Below, piece by piece: positions 7,113-14,275 of a stretch of DNA of 16,703 nt. A program made the translations under genes and the position numbers. The notes below the pieces were generated by a model. The model was not told where the DNA came from and searched no databases. It worked only from the letters and a program-made list of their open reading frames with translations. Within the stretch, counting starts at the first letter, position 1, and the number at the start of each line of letters is the position of its first letter. Location of the stretch: NCBI GenBank assembly GCA_003497765.1, contig DNNY01000182.1, positions 1-16,703 on the forward strand, written 5' to 3'. The DNA comes from Oceanospirillaceae bacterium. GTDB lineage: Bacteria > Pseudomonadota > Gammaproteobacteria > Pseudomonadales > Balneatricaceae.

Positions 7113-8101
7113 GACACAGACCTCGGCAGTTGATAGGTTTTAATGCCTTCTGGTGTTTGCAATTGAATATCAAAGCGGGTGACAGCCTCACTAGTGTCAA
7201 ACTGAATGTCTAAGAGCTGGTAAACATGGTTTTCATATTCAAAAGTTTGACCAAGTTGAAGAATAATCAGGGTGTCGCTCTCGGTGGTCTGAAATACAAC
7301 TCGGCTTTTGAATTTATCCATTTCATCGCCTAGTATGGCCATGACTGGAATAGGGTTTTCGATATTTGTTTGTGATTCGTGCAGAGTCTCAGGCTTTGTC
7401 TCGAGTTCAGTTTCTGTTGACACATCGGCTTTTATTGCGATTGTTTGTTTGCTTGTCTCATCAGGTGGTGTTTTTGCTAGCGACGCACCTGATGTATTTA
7501 CAGTTGTGGCTAATCTGTTTTGGTTTTCTGTGATCATCGGTTGTGATCGCAAGGCATCAATGACTTGCTTTAACTGCTGCCTTTCACTGCTAGATACCCC
7601 TCCCAATTGAGAGTCATCAATGAGTATTTCCACAGCCCTTTTTGGATACGTGGCTAATTGCTGTAATGCAGGTAATATATTGTTTAATTTTTGTACAGGT
7701 TCTGTTTCTGTTTCTGATTCTGGCTTTTGCTCTAGCTCCGTTGCTGGCGTAGGTGTAACTATGGCAGGTATTGGGTCTGTCATCGACTGGGGCCGAAGAG
7801 TATTAATTACCTGTTTCAGTAGTTCTTTATCGTCAGCCGACAAGCGTCCCATAGGCATGGTGTCCAACAACAGCTCAATAGAGGCTTGTGGATAGTTGGT
7901 TAGGGCCTGTAAGGAGGGCAAAAGATCACTCAGGTTTTGTAACTGGCGCTTTTGTTCAGCAATATGCAGTAATTGTTGCTCTTGCTCGGCTAGCAAAATA
8001 GTTAGGTCGGTAGCACTAGCCTTTATCGGTAGGCATATTAATAGAGCAAGGGTAGCATGACGGTAAAGTACGGGTAGGCTGTGGCTACTATATAAAATCA
8101 T
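7106..8101 (-). CDS. pilP: PilP-like periplasmic pilus assembly protein, enlarged by an internal duplication
   Basis: The 331-residue protein begins with a signal peptide (ATLALLICLPIKASA, cut near residue 30), then a Gln-rich coiled helix (35-56). Two related 52-residue blocks follow (57-108 and 139-190, 22 identities by hand alignment), separated by Pro/Glu/Thr-rich linkers containing TELEQKPE and TELETKPE. The C-terminal segment (about 251-331: PVMAILGDEMDK...VVFQ...LQLGQTFEYENHVYQLLDI) resembles the small PilP domain of type IVb systems, which links the secretin to PilO. R64-type PilP is only about 150 residues, so this form is roughly doubled. Position between pilO2 and pilQ supports the call. 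The start overlaps the pilO2 stop as ATGA. The function of the duplicated blocks is unknown. Confidence 0.72.
   Translation of the reverse strand: MILYSSHSLPVLYRHATLALLICLPIKASATDLTILLAEQEQQLLHIAEQKRQLQNLSDLLPSLQALTNYPQASIELLLDTMPMGRLSADDKELLKQVINTLRPQSMTDPIPAIVTPTPATELEQKPESETETEPVQKLNNILPALQQLATYPKRAVEILIDDSQLGGVSSSERQQLKQVIDALRSQPMITENQNRLATTVNTSGASLAKTPPDETSKQTIAIKADVSTETELETKPETLHESQTNIENPIPVMAILGDEMDKFKSRVVFQTTESDTLIILQLGQTFEYENHVYQLLDIQFDTSEAVTRFDIQLQTPEGIKTYQLPRSVSW
7532..7687 (-). repeat. Second copy of the internal duplication in the PilP-like gene
   Basis: Residues 139-190 align without gaps to residues 57-108. Shared landmarks are LP-x-LQ-x-L-x2-YP, an acidic IEILID-type helix, G-x2-S and LKQVI-x2-LR-x-Q-x-M. 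Confidence 0.75.
7778..7933 (-). repeat. First copy of the internal duplication in the PilP-like gene
   Basis: Residues 57-108 pair with 139-190: 22 of 52 positions are identical by hand count and many others conservative. The offset of 82 residues implies an in-frame segmental duplication of block plus linker. Confidence 0.75.
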
Positions 8102-9399
8102 ACTCTTTCCTCCCCAGTAGTGAATAGTTGAAATTCGAATTCAGCGCTGATGATGTCCAAGTTATCTGGATTAAAGACCAGCTTGGCTTGCTCCAATTGT
8201 GCTGGAAGATACAGAAAGTGCTCGCTTAATAACTTAAGCATGGTTTGGTTAAAGGATTTTCCAGCTAGGCTTATTCTTATTTCCCTTGCTTCACCACGAC
8301 GCAAGATGTTTTGAATGGTTAGTTGCCAGCCAAGATATAGAGCCAGTTGTTGCAATTGGTCCAAAGTTTGGACAGTACTGGGGCGTGCTTTTGGGGTGGC
8401 TGAAATAGGTAAAGCTATACCGCTAATTCGCCATTCATCACCTTGATCGTTGAGCTGTAATTGCTTTACTTTCACCACCTGTCGTAAGCGCGAGTTGCCA
8501 CAACCTTGGAGTTTATCCATCCATTGACCTTGGTAGGCTAAACGAGTGCCTTTAAGAGTGATCTCGGTCAGGCGGCAAGTGGTGAGAAAGTCTAGCCAAG
8601 GGCTGCCTAGCCATGGCTTAAGCTGCAGTAAAACCTGATTGGCATGGTTATTAAGGTTTTCCTGTGGTGGTGGTATTGTGACTTCTTGTGCTTGCTTTAC
8701 TTTTTCTACTATTACTTCTTTTGCCTCCTCTAAATTGAAGAAGTAAAACAACAGACCCAAACCTAACAAAGCAACCATCGCTTTACTAGCTAGTAACAAC
8801 AAACGCGTGTGATAAAGCCGGTGTTGGAGTAGCAATATGCTAAGTGGCTGATAGGTATAAGCTCTAGCTTTCTTGCCACCAGTGACTAATGACGCTGAAC
8901 AATTAATATTTAAGCCAGCTTGCTGGAGCTTATTGCTGGCCTTGCCACCAGCTAGGATAGCCAGCTGTTGGTCGTTTTTGCAGGCCAATAGGATTTCTAG
9001 AGCTTTGGTGACGGCATAAACTTTTTCCTGAAGCAGAAGGCCGTTATCCATTGCCGCTAAATAAATTACATCATCAAATGGCATGACAACCATGTCGTAG
9101 TTTTTCAGCACTTTATGGTTTTCTAACTGGGCGGCAAAAGATAAGCCTCGACTTTCTGCAACCCAGCAGCTACCGCCAACAAGCAGGGCATAGTTACAGT
9201 TGTGCTGGTTGGCAAAATTAACGAGTTCTCGCGCTAGTTGTGAGCCCCTATGATCAAACACCTCATCTAGGGCTCGATACACTAGATTAATTGGTTCACC
9301 ATTAATATGGGCCTCTATTGACATAGCACCTAAATCACCACCATCTGGAAGACCAATCGGTAAGGCTGGGCGGGGCTGGTTAAATAGTGAGTTGGTCAT
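8098..9399 (-). CDS. pilO: Type IVb pilus assembly protein PilO2
   Basis: The 433-residue protein matches the size and plan of R64-type PilO (PilO2 family). A soluble cytoplasmic N-terminal domain (1-195) contains the ALLVGGSCWVAESRGL strand-turn pattern. A single membrane segment (about 199-221, LLLLASKAMVALLGLGLLFYFF) is followed by a charged helix (224-240) and a periplasmic domain to the C-terminus. In type IVb pili this bitopic protein joins the cytoplasmic ATPase/platform to the periplasmic PilP and secretin. The start is preceded by AAGGA at about 8 bases, and pilN ends 11 bases upstream. The stop overlaps the next start (ATGA). I see no catalytic motif, as expected for a scaffold. Confidence 0.82.
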   Translation of the reverse strand: MTNSLFNQPRPALPIGLPDGGDLGAMSIEAHINGEPINLVYRALDEVFDHRGSQLARELVNFANQHNCNYALLVGGSCWVAESRGLSFAAQLENHKVLKNYDMVVMPFDDVIYLAAMDNGLLLQEKVYAVTKALEILLACKNDQQLAILAGGKASNKLQQAGLNINCSASLVTGGKKARAYTYQPLSILLLQHRLYHTRLLLLASKAMVALLGLGLLFYFFNLEEAKEVIVEKVKQAQEVTIPPPQENLNNHANQVLLQLKPWLGSPWLDFLTTCRLTEITLKGTRLAYQGQWMDKLQGCGNSRLRQVVKVKQLQLNDQGDEWRISGIALPISATPKARPSTVQTLDQLQQLALYLGWQLTIQNILRRGEAREIRISLAGKSFNQTMLKLLSEHFLYLPAQLEQAKLVFNPDNLDIISAEFEFQLFTTGEERV

Positions 9400-9410
9400 G
9401 ATCTTATTCC

Positions 9411-10877
9411 TTAATCCAGCACATACGCAGTCATGACTATAATGACTTCGCGTCTTGTCTGATGGTGATCAATCCCTTTACCCAACCCAGGCAGTAGAGG
9501 GTTGTTATTACTACCGATATTGGCTGTCTGGGTGCTTAGCCCAGCCAACATAAGCGTTTCACCATTATTGATTTCAGTTGGAATATCAAAACGTTCTCCC
9601 AATCGCACCTTGTCCATTTGGATTTGGGTATTCTTTACGCCATCGACTATTTTGCTGGTCAGCTGAGCTAAATAGGGCTCAACATCTGTAGCAGAAAATA
9701 TTAGGCGCAGATTGATTTGCTCATCCATAATGGATGGCAGTACCTGTATTAAGGATTCATGATAGGCTGGTGCTGTGGTTAAATTATCTGCGCCTAAGCC
9801 CACTTCAACAAAGCGATCTAAGCGGGTGTTCTGGATACTGCCGACTTCATTATTCTTTAATAGTAATGAGCCTTCATTGGTAAGGGTTGCCTCACCTTGG
9901 CTAGATAAAGCCTGCAACATAATTTGCCGGTGATCATTGGCATTACCAGTATCGAATTTAAGTCCAAATAACAGTGGTGAAGCCTCACCCAACATGCTGC
10001 CAGCCGTTTGTTTGGATACCAACTGCACTCCATAATTACTTAATGCTTGAATATCGATGGCGCGTTGATGTTTGTTTTGTAACTCCACCGCATAAATATC
10101 AAAATCCAAATAGATACTGCGCCCAGCAACAGCGTTGATATCAGTAATGGCAGCCTTTACTTGTTGATGGATATTGGGCGGTGCTGATACCAGCACAGAG
10201 TTCGTTGCTTTAATAACTGTATATGAAGGTTGCCGACCGCCTAGATCCTCTTGTTCATTTGGGCTTACAGCATTAGCAAAAATATTGTCCAGAATTTGGC
10301 CTACTTCAGCGCCGCTATCTGAGCCAACACTAAAGCTATTAGTGCCGCCCCCAGATTGGCCATCAATACCTGGCACATTTAATGAACTGCTTTTGTTACC
10401 AAGGACAAAGTCAAGTTGATAGTTTTTCACTATCCAGTCGGTAAACACCACCACACCATCATTAATGGTGTAGGCCCAGTTGGTCTGTACCGATATGCCA
10501 TCTAAGTGTTCGGCAAAGGTATTGGCATTAGGTACCACTTGCACAGCTGGGTTGTAGGTGCCGCTTATCTCAAAACGCACTGGGCGTTGTTGTAATATTG
10601 TCTTAATAGCGGTTTTGGCCTTGATACCGCCATAACTTGAAATAACTGTGTTACTTAGCCAAGGGGCTTGCCTGAGAACTTTAATCGGCTTTGGCTTTTG
10701 GACTGTTTGGGAAAAAACAGTGCCTTGCCAATTACTCTGGGTTTGTTCTTTAAGCTGTTTAATTTGGCTAACGTGGTCGTTTGCAATTGCTGGTTGTTCG
10801 GGCAATTGATTGCAAGCAGTCAAAGTAAATGCCATGGTGAACACGACATAATTTAGATTGGCATTAATTTTCTGCAT
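9411..10877 (-). CDS. pilN: Type IVb pilus lipoprotein secretin PilN
   Basis: The 488-residue protein has a lipoprotein signal with lipobox LTAC (Cys22). A secretin N-terminal short domain lies at about 95-155 (RPVRFEISGTYNP...VFTD). An N1-like domain at about 215-275 includes TVIKATNSVLVSAPP and IYLDFDIYAVEL. The C-terminal secretin core starts near 330 (SSQGEATLTNEGSLLLKNN) and ends with IPTEINNGETLMLAGLSTQ and RREVIIVMTAYVLD, the classic gate and last-strand motifs. It forms the outer-membrane channel for the pilus. A Gly/Ser-rich insert (about 172-192) precedes the N1 domain. The start lies 14 bases inside the end of the upstream pilL-like gene. The C-terminal VGLG/LPGLGKG region is standard. 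It is the clearest marker that the locus is R64-like type IVb. Confidence 0.92.
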   Translation of the reverse strand: MQKINANLNYVVFTMAFTLTACNQLPEQPAIANDHVSQIKQLKEQTQSNWQGTVFSQTVQKPKPIKVLRQAPWLSNTVISSYGGIKAKTAIKTILQQRPVRFEISGTYNPAVQVVPNANTFAEHLDGISVQTNWAYTINDGVVVFTDWIVKNYQLDFVLGNKSSSLNVPGIDGQSGGGTNSFSVGSDSGAEVGQILDNIFANAVSPNEQEDLGGRQPSYTVIKATNSVLVSAPPNIHQQVKAAITDINAVAGRSIYLDFDIYAVELQNKHQRAIDIQALSNYGVQLVSKQTAGSMLGEASPLLFGLKFDTGNANDHRQIMLQALSSQGEATLTNEGSLLLKNNEVGSIQNTRLDRFVEVGLGADNLTTAPAYHESLIQVLPSIMDEQINLRLIFSATDVEPYLAQLTSKIVDGVKNTQIQMDKVRLGERFDIPTEINNGETLMLAGLSTQTANIGSNNNPLLPGLGKGIDHHQTRREVIIVMTAYVLD

Positions 10878-12024
10878 AGCTAGGTACCTGGTTAGTCTGG
10901 TTTATGCTGGGCAGAAAATCGATAGAATGGTCTATCTGATGGACATGGGCTCGAATTTGATAATTTTCCTCAATAAAGGTAAGTAGGTCAGGAAGGCCCT
11001 TAGTTGCTTGAGTTTGAAAACTCAGTGGCACATACCAATCTAGTAATGTGTTTTCTGTACCAAATACCCAACGCCCCATTACATAACCACAGTCGTTAAT
11101 TTCGCGTTCAATATTGGCTCTTAGGCTTCCTGGCTTAAATTGCATCTCTTTGCAATAAGATGTGTTATCAGCTGCAAACTTTGGTGTCTGAGAGTGCTCA
11201 AAATTATCTGCGGTGTTGGCAGTAATATTCGTGATCGCTTGATATTGTTTTTCCCTAGCCTTGGGTTCTGATTGTTGGACTTGTAATGTTTCTTGAGTAA
11301 AGGAATGCCTATCTGAAGCCACTGTAATTGGATCCTCAGAGATATCTATGGTTGCCTTTATCACTGGCGTAGAGGATTCTGCCCTTCGAATATAGACAGC
11401 TACTCCATGTAACACTTTGTCATCTTGATCAGCTTCAAATTTGGCTGTTTGCGTGATGATACGCAGAGGACTAATGCCTTCCTTAACCAGCTTTTGCTTA
11501 AGTGTGTTGGCGCGTAATTGAGATAGATTTTCTGGTAGCAATATGTCCCCTGTATAAGGGTGACCAGAAAGTAAAATTTGCACATCATCGGGAAAAGAGG
11601 CCAGTAGCTCAGCAATCTGCTGCACAGCCATATTGCTTGGTTGCTTATAATCACTCACCTCAAAGGCAATAAAACCAACCTCTTCTTCTGTTTTGGTCGG
11701 AGATAACGTTGCCTGATTCTGACTGAACTTTGTCAGATGATGTATCTGCTCTTTTTGGAGCTGATCAAGGCTGGTCTCCAAGTTGTTGTCAGATTTTGCG
11801 ATAGATGCTAATGAGAAATTCTTCCAAGTGCCTGAGTTCACGGCCTTATTGGAATACTTGCCATTGTTTGTCTGGGATTTTGAAATAAGATATGGAGCCT
11901 GTTTGCCATCAAACAAACTCGTCTCTGGCACTGTATTGCTATTGCTGGTGGCGGGTGCTAAAAGATAACTAATCCATATAACGCATTTTAAGATAATGTG
12001 TCTGTCCATAATATGCATGTCCAT
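10864..12024 (-). CDS. pilL: PilL-like protein: OmpA-like domain plus TcpQ-family C-terminal domain
   Basis: The first gene of the pil cluster encodes up to 386 residues; ATGs at 12024, 12018 and 12009 are all possible and none has a good ribosome site. The start at 12009 gives the neatest signal peptide (DRHIILKCVIWISYLLAPATS). Residues 115-213 look OmpA-like (VQILLSGH, LSQLRA, ISPLRII), but the Asp expected after GH is replaced, so peptidoglycan binding is doubtful. Residues 288-373 (FKPGSLRANIEREINDCGY...LLDWYVPLSFQT...GLPDLLTFIEENYQIRAHV) match the TcpQ/PilL C-terminal pattern, a secretin-associated domain in type IVb systems. The linker is Ser/Thr/Asn-rich and low complexity. It ends inside the pilN start (14-base overlap). 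A secretin-assembly role is inferred from the family and position. Confidence 0.75.
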   Translation of the reverse strand: MDMHIMDRHIILKCVIWISYLLAPATSNSNTVPETSLFDGKQAPYLISKSQTNNGKYSNKAVNSGTWKNFSLASIAKSDNNLETSLDQLQKEQIHHLTKFSQNQATLSPTKTEEEVGFIAFEVSDYKQPSNMAVQQIAELLASFPDDVQILLSGHPYTGDILLPENLSQLRANTLKQKLVKEGISPLRIITQTAKFEADQDDKVLHGVAVYIRRAESSTPVIKATIDISEDPITVASDRHSFTQETLQVQQSEPKAREKQYQAITNITANTADNFEHSQTPKFAADNTSYCKEMQFKPGSLRANIEREINDCGYVMGRWVFGTENTLLDWYVPLSFQTQATKGLPDLLTFIEENYQIRAHVHQIDHSIDFLPSINQTNQVPSYAEN

Positions 12025-12172
12025 CTAGGCATAGGTGATGTCACTGAACAAATATACGATAAAAATAATATTATTAATCGATATTAGTATATATTTTGAT
12101 ACATGCAAAAATATTAACTTATTAAATTTATCATTAAAGAAAGCTTTTTAAAGGAAATAGTTCTATGCCTAG
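12025..12172. repeat. Inverted repeat CTAGGCATAG ... CTATGCCTAG flanking the putative pil promoter
   Basis: The 10-mer CTAGGCATAG (12025-12034) recurs as its exact reverse complement CTATGCCTAG at 12163-12172. The candidate promoter lies between them. The spacing suggests paired operator-like sites rather than a hairpin. Chance occurrence is possible. Confidence 0.35.
12081..12108 (-). promoter_or_regulatory. Candidate sigma-70 promoter for the pil cluster
   Basis: Minus-strand TTGCAT (12108-12103), a 16-base spacer and TAATAT (12086-12081) lie about 60 bases upstream of the pilL start region. The surroundings are so AT-rich that alternative -10 boxes abound, so this is the best of several. 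Confidence 0.4.
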
Positions 12173-12488
12173 CTATAGTTTTTGTTAAAAAATATAGTTT
12201 TGTTTGTGCTTTTGAATTGAAAAATTGGCTATTCAAGAAAAGGCTTAAAAAAGCGACGCAAAATCTTTTTATATTTTTTTGTTCTTATTCAAATAGCACA
12301 TTGTCCCATCATTTTTCTTTTCATATTTGTTTATTAAATTAATAATGTTTAGAAATATTTAGGACAGAGAGACACAATGAGTTTTATCATTGAATAATTA
12401 CTACCCATTTTTAAGAGATTATTGACGCCAGCCATACTTGTACCGACTCTTTTGGTGGCCTTTTCAGAGGTGTCTGGATATAAAGATA

Positions 12489-13124
12489 CTATGTGCTAGG
12501 TAGGTTGTTTAGATCTGGCTTTAACAAGCTGACCAACTGGCGTTCTAACTCAGGTAGACCGTCACCTTTACTGGCAGAAAAGCTTTGTAGAGTGATAAGT
12601 CCTTCGGGATGTTCGGGAAGGGCTTTGCTAACATCCCGCAGGGCATTGGTCATCGCATTACGTTTTAATTTGTCAGATTTGGTGAGCAAGATATGCAAGG
12701 GCAACTCGGAAGCGATACACCAATTAATAATCATCAAATCAAATTCCCGTAATGGGTGACGTATATCCATTACAAGGACAATGCCAGCTAAACAATCACG
12801 GTTCTCTAAATAATCATTAAGATGCTTTTGCCACTCTTTTTGCATAGCCAGAGGTACTTTAGCGTAGCCATAACCAGGCAGATCAACCAAGCGGACATCT
12901 TCAACATTTAAACCAAAAAAATTAAGTAGCTGGGTGCGGCCGGGTGTTTTACTGGTGCGAGCCAGACGAGAATTACGCGTCAGGGTATTTATGGCACTGG
13001 ATTTGCCTGCGTTTGAACGCCCCGCAAAAGCCACTTCAGCGCCAGTATCTGGTGGGCACTGTTTAAGCCGGCTGGCGCTCATTAAAAAGGAAGCGCTGCG
13101 GAAATTAATATGTAATGCTGACAT
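12489..13124 (-). CDS. engB: Ribosome biogenesis GTPase EngB (YsxC/YihA)
   Basis: The 211-residue protein carries all G motifs in order: G1 GRSNAGKSS (about 35-43), a G2 region with RTSKTPGRTQLLNFF, G3 DLPGYG, G4 TKSDK (about 147-151) and G5 SASKGDG. This is an essential small GTPase acting in 50S subunit assembly. Its length equals that of the E. coli protein, and the N-terminus (NFRSASFLMSA...CPPDTGAEVAFAG) aligns well. Start ATG 13124 is the natural one, though no strong ribosome site is visible. It is transcribed in the same direction as the pil cluster but separated from it by 464 AT-rich bases, and divergently from cytochrome c4. The engB | cc4 arrangement is conserved in Pseudomonas-like genomes. 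Confidence 0.96.
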   Translation of the reverse strand: MSALHINFRSASFLMSASRLKQCPPDTGAEVAFAGRSNAGKSSAINTLTRNSRLARTSKTPGRTQLLNFFGLNVEDVRLVDLPGYGYAKVPLAMQKEWQKHLNDYLENRDCLAGIVLVMDIRHPLREFDLMIINWCIASELPLHILLTKSDKLKRNAMTNALRDVSKALPEHPEGLITLQSFSASKGDGLPELERQLVSLLKPDLNNLPST

Positions 13125-13328
13125 CGGTAGACCATAGCGTAGCGTAATGGGCTATTTTAACCTACTTTGAAACCTTTACACGATGGTTATTTTCCTCGCT
13201 GCACAAAAAGGCATAATTAGGAAGTTTAGAAGAGTTAATGCTAAGCCAGAAAGTGAGAGTTTGGGCTATTATTGTGAGCAATTAAGAGAAAATTAATTAA
13301 AGCCCTGTAAAGGTGCTCATAATGGTCA

Positions 13329-13357
13329 TTGAAGTTGCTTGAACAGAGCTTTATAAT
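13329..13357 (+). promoter_or_regulatory. Sigma-70 promoter for cytochrome c4
   Basis: TTGAAG (13329-13334), a 17-base spacer and a perfect TATAAT (13352-13357). Transcription should begin near 13364. This is the best promoter match in the window. Confidence 0.7.
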
Positions 13358-13469
13358 GCCTGCTGATTTTTCTAAACCTAGAAGCCAAAAAATATTGGTT
13401 AGGTCTGAATTTACAAATTTGCCAACCCGTATTTTTACCGGTGGCATTAAAACTTAGTAGAGTGGTTGC

Positions 13470-13479
13470 GGGAATTCCC
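13470..13479 (+). promoter_or_regulatory. GGGAATTCCC palindrome abutting the cc4 start codon
   Basis: A perfect 10-base palindrome directly precedes ATG 13480. Its GGGA half is the nearest candidate ribosome-binding sequence, so self-pairing between transcripts or an operator function is imaginable. It may be incidental. Confidence 0.35.
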
Positions 13480-14085
13480 ATGAAGAAAATTGTTGCATGC
13501 TTATTGATAACCTTTGGTTGTGTCAGTCTTGCTTACGCTGCTGGTGATGCCGCAGCTGGAAAAGATAAAACCGCCATGTGTTCAGGCTGTCACGGTGCGG
13601 ATGGTAATAGTGTGGTCGGTAGCTTTCCTAAGCTGGCCGGACAGGGAGAACGTTATTTGATCAAACAGATGAATAACGTAAAGTCCGGCGAACGTGTTAT
13701 TCCTGAAATGATGGGCATACTCGACAATTCAAGTGATCAAGACATTGCTGATATGGCGGCCTATTATGCATCCCAAGCCATTACCATTGGCGCAGCTAAT
13801 CCTGACTTGGTAGAAGTTGGTGAGATGCTTTACCGCGCAGGCAATGCGGCTAAAGGTATTGCCGCCTGTGCAGCTTGTCACTCACCAACTGGCGTTGGCA
13901 ATGCCCAAGCTGGGTTCCCAGCCCTAGGTGGCCAGCATGCTGATTATACTATCAAGCAATTAAAAGCCTTCCGAGGTGGTATGCGTGCTAACGACGACGC
14001 CATGGTTATGCGCCAAGTGGCGGCCTTGCTAAGCGATAAAGAAATTGAAGCTGTTGCTAGCTATATTCAAGGCCTGTCTAAGTAA
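13480..14085 (+). CDS. cc4: Diheme cytochrome c4
   Basis: The 201-residue protein starts with MKKIVACLLITFGCVSLAYA, a signal peptide cut after AYA. I chose ATG 13480 because the upstream GTG at 13441 would add 13 residues before the signal. Two similar c-type domains follow, each with a CXXCH heme site: CSGCH (34-38) and CAACH (130-134). Probable axial methionines lie in IPEMMG (77 or 78) and in AMVMRQV (175 or 177). Cytochrome c4 is a periplasmic, often membrane-associated electron carrier to terminal cytochrome c oxidases. The internal domain duplication and length are typical. A clear promoter precedes the gene and an intrinsic terminator follows, so it is probably monocistronic. Confidence 0.95.
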   Translation: MKKIVACLLITFGCVSLAYAAGDAAAGKDKTAMCSGCHGADGNSVVGSFPKLAGQGERYLIKQMNNVKSGERVIPEMMGILDNSSDQDIADMAAYYASQAITIGAANPDLVEVGEMLYRAGNAAKGIAACAACHSPTGVGNAQAGFPALGGQHADYTIKQLKAFRGGMRANDDAMVMRQVAALLSDKEIEAVASYIQGLSK

Positions 14086-14110
14086 AACTGAATAGACCTT
14101 GTCTTTATTT

Positions 14111-14139
14111 AAAAGGGGTGGCTTTGCTACCCCTTTTTT
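14111..14139 (+). terminator. Rho-independent terminator after cytochrome c4
   Basis: AAAAGGGGTGGC, loop TTT, then GCTACCCCTTTTTT: a stem of about 12 pairs including one G-T wobble, ending in a six-T run, 25 bases past the cc4 stop. As the arms are A- and T-flanked it could also work weakly in the other direction. Confidence 0.9.
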
Positions 14140-14221
14140 GATGCTAGCCAAGAATGCTAAGACAAGTTCTAACCCGCTGATAAAAATGGTAAAGTAAAGA
14201 AAGCGTAAAACAACTGGAGCC

Positions 14222-14243
14222 ATTGTTAACAGCAGGTAACAAT
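14222..14243 (+). promoter_or_regulatory. Inverted repeat ATTGTTA-N8-TAACAAT upstream of dsbA
   Basis: Seven-base arms with an 8-base spacer end 32 bases before the dsbA start. The shape fits an operator for a dimeric regulator or a leader hairpin. No T-run follows, so it is not a terminator. The promoter of dsbA is not clear. Confidence 0.4.
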
Positions 14244-14262
14244 AGCTCTTTTAAGGCTCGAT

Positions 14263-14268
14263 GGAGAG
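14263..14268 (+). promoter_or_regulatory. Ribosome binding site deciding the dsbA start
   Basis: GGAGAG lies 7-9 bases before ATG 14276. It overlaps the frame of the earlier ATG at 14261, which itself has no ribosome site, so 14276 is preferred. Confidence 0.65.
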
Positions 14269-14275
14269 TAACAAG

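Larger units (their letters stand above)
12025..12488. other. AT-rich non-coding region between engB and the pil cluster
   Basis: These 464 bases have no convincing gene on either strand, only very short frames without ribosome sites. The stretch 12050-12360 is extremely A/T-rich, as in regions bound by H-NS-type silencers. It contains a candidate pil promoter, a pair of 10-base inverted repeats, and a small inverted repeat CAATGA/TCATTG at 12375-12392. I see no intrinsic terminator for engB. In several gammaproteobacteria a small RNA gene (spf/ErsA) lies beyond the engB 3' end; I found no recognisable equivalent or terminator here. Confidence 0.6.
13125..13479. other. Divergent intergenic region between engB and cytochrome c4
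   Basis: These 355 bases separate two divergent genes. A strong promoter for cc4 lies at 13329-13357, with a leader of roughly 115 bases. The engB promoter should lie in 13140-13240 on the minus strand; only a TAAAAT-like -10 is visible there, with no convincing -35. A minus-strand frame (13241-13447) overlaps the cc4 promoter and has no coding support. Confidence 0.6.

Noticed and set aside
7308..7895. Two plus-strand frames of about 100 and 91 residues
   Set aside because: They lie antisense within the PilP-like gene, whose signal peptide, duplication and overlaps with both neighbours establish the minus-strand reading. Their products are low-complexity Ser/Val/Cys-rich shadows.
12375..12392. 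Inverted repeat CAATGA/TCATTG as engB terminator
   Set aside because: A six-pair AT-rich stem without a T-run on the engB strand is too weak to call a terminator.
12360..12488. Possible spf/ErsA-type small RNA beyond the engB 3' end
   Set aside because: The position is suggestive, but I see no sequence resemblance, no promoter pointing towards engB and no terminator hairpin with a T-run.
13241..13447. Minus-strand frame of 68 residues in the engB-cc4 gap
   Set aside because: It covers the strong cc4 promoter, has no ribosome site and no recognisable domain.
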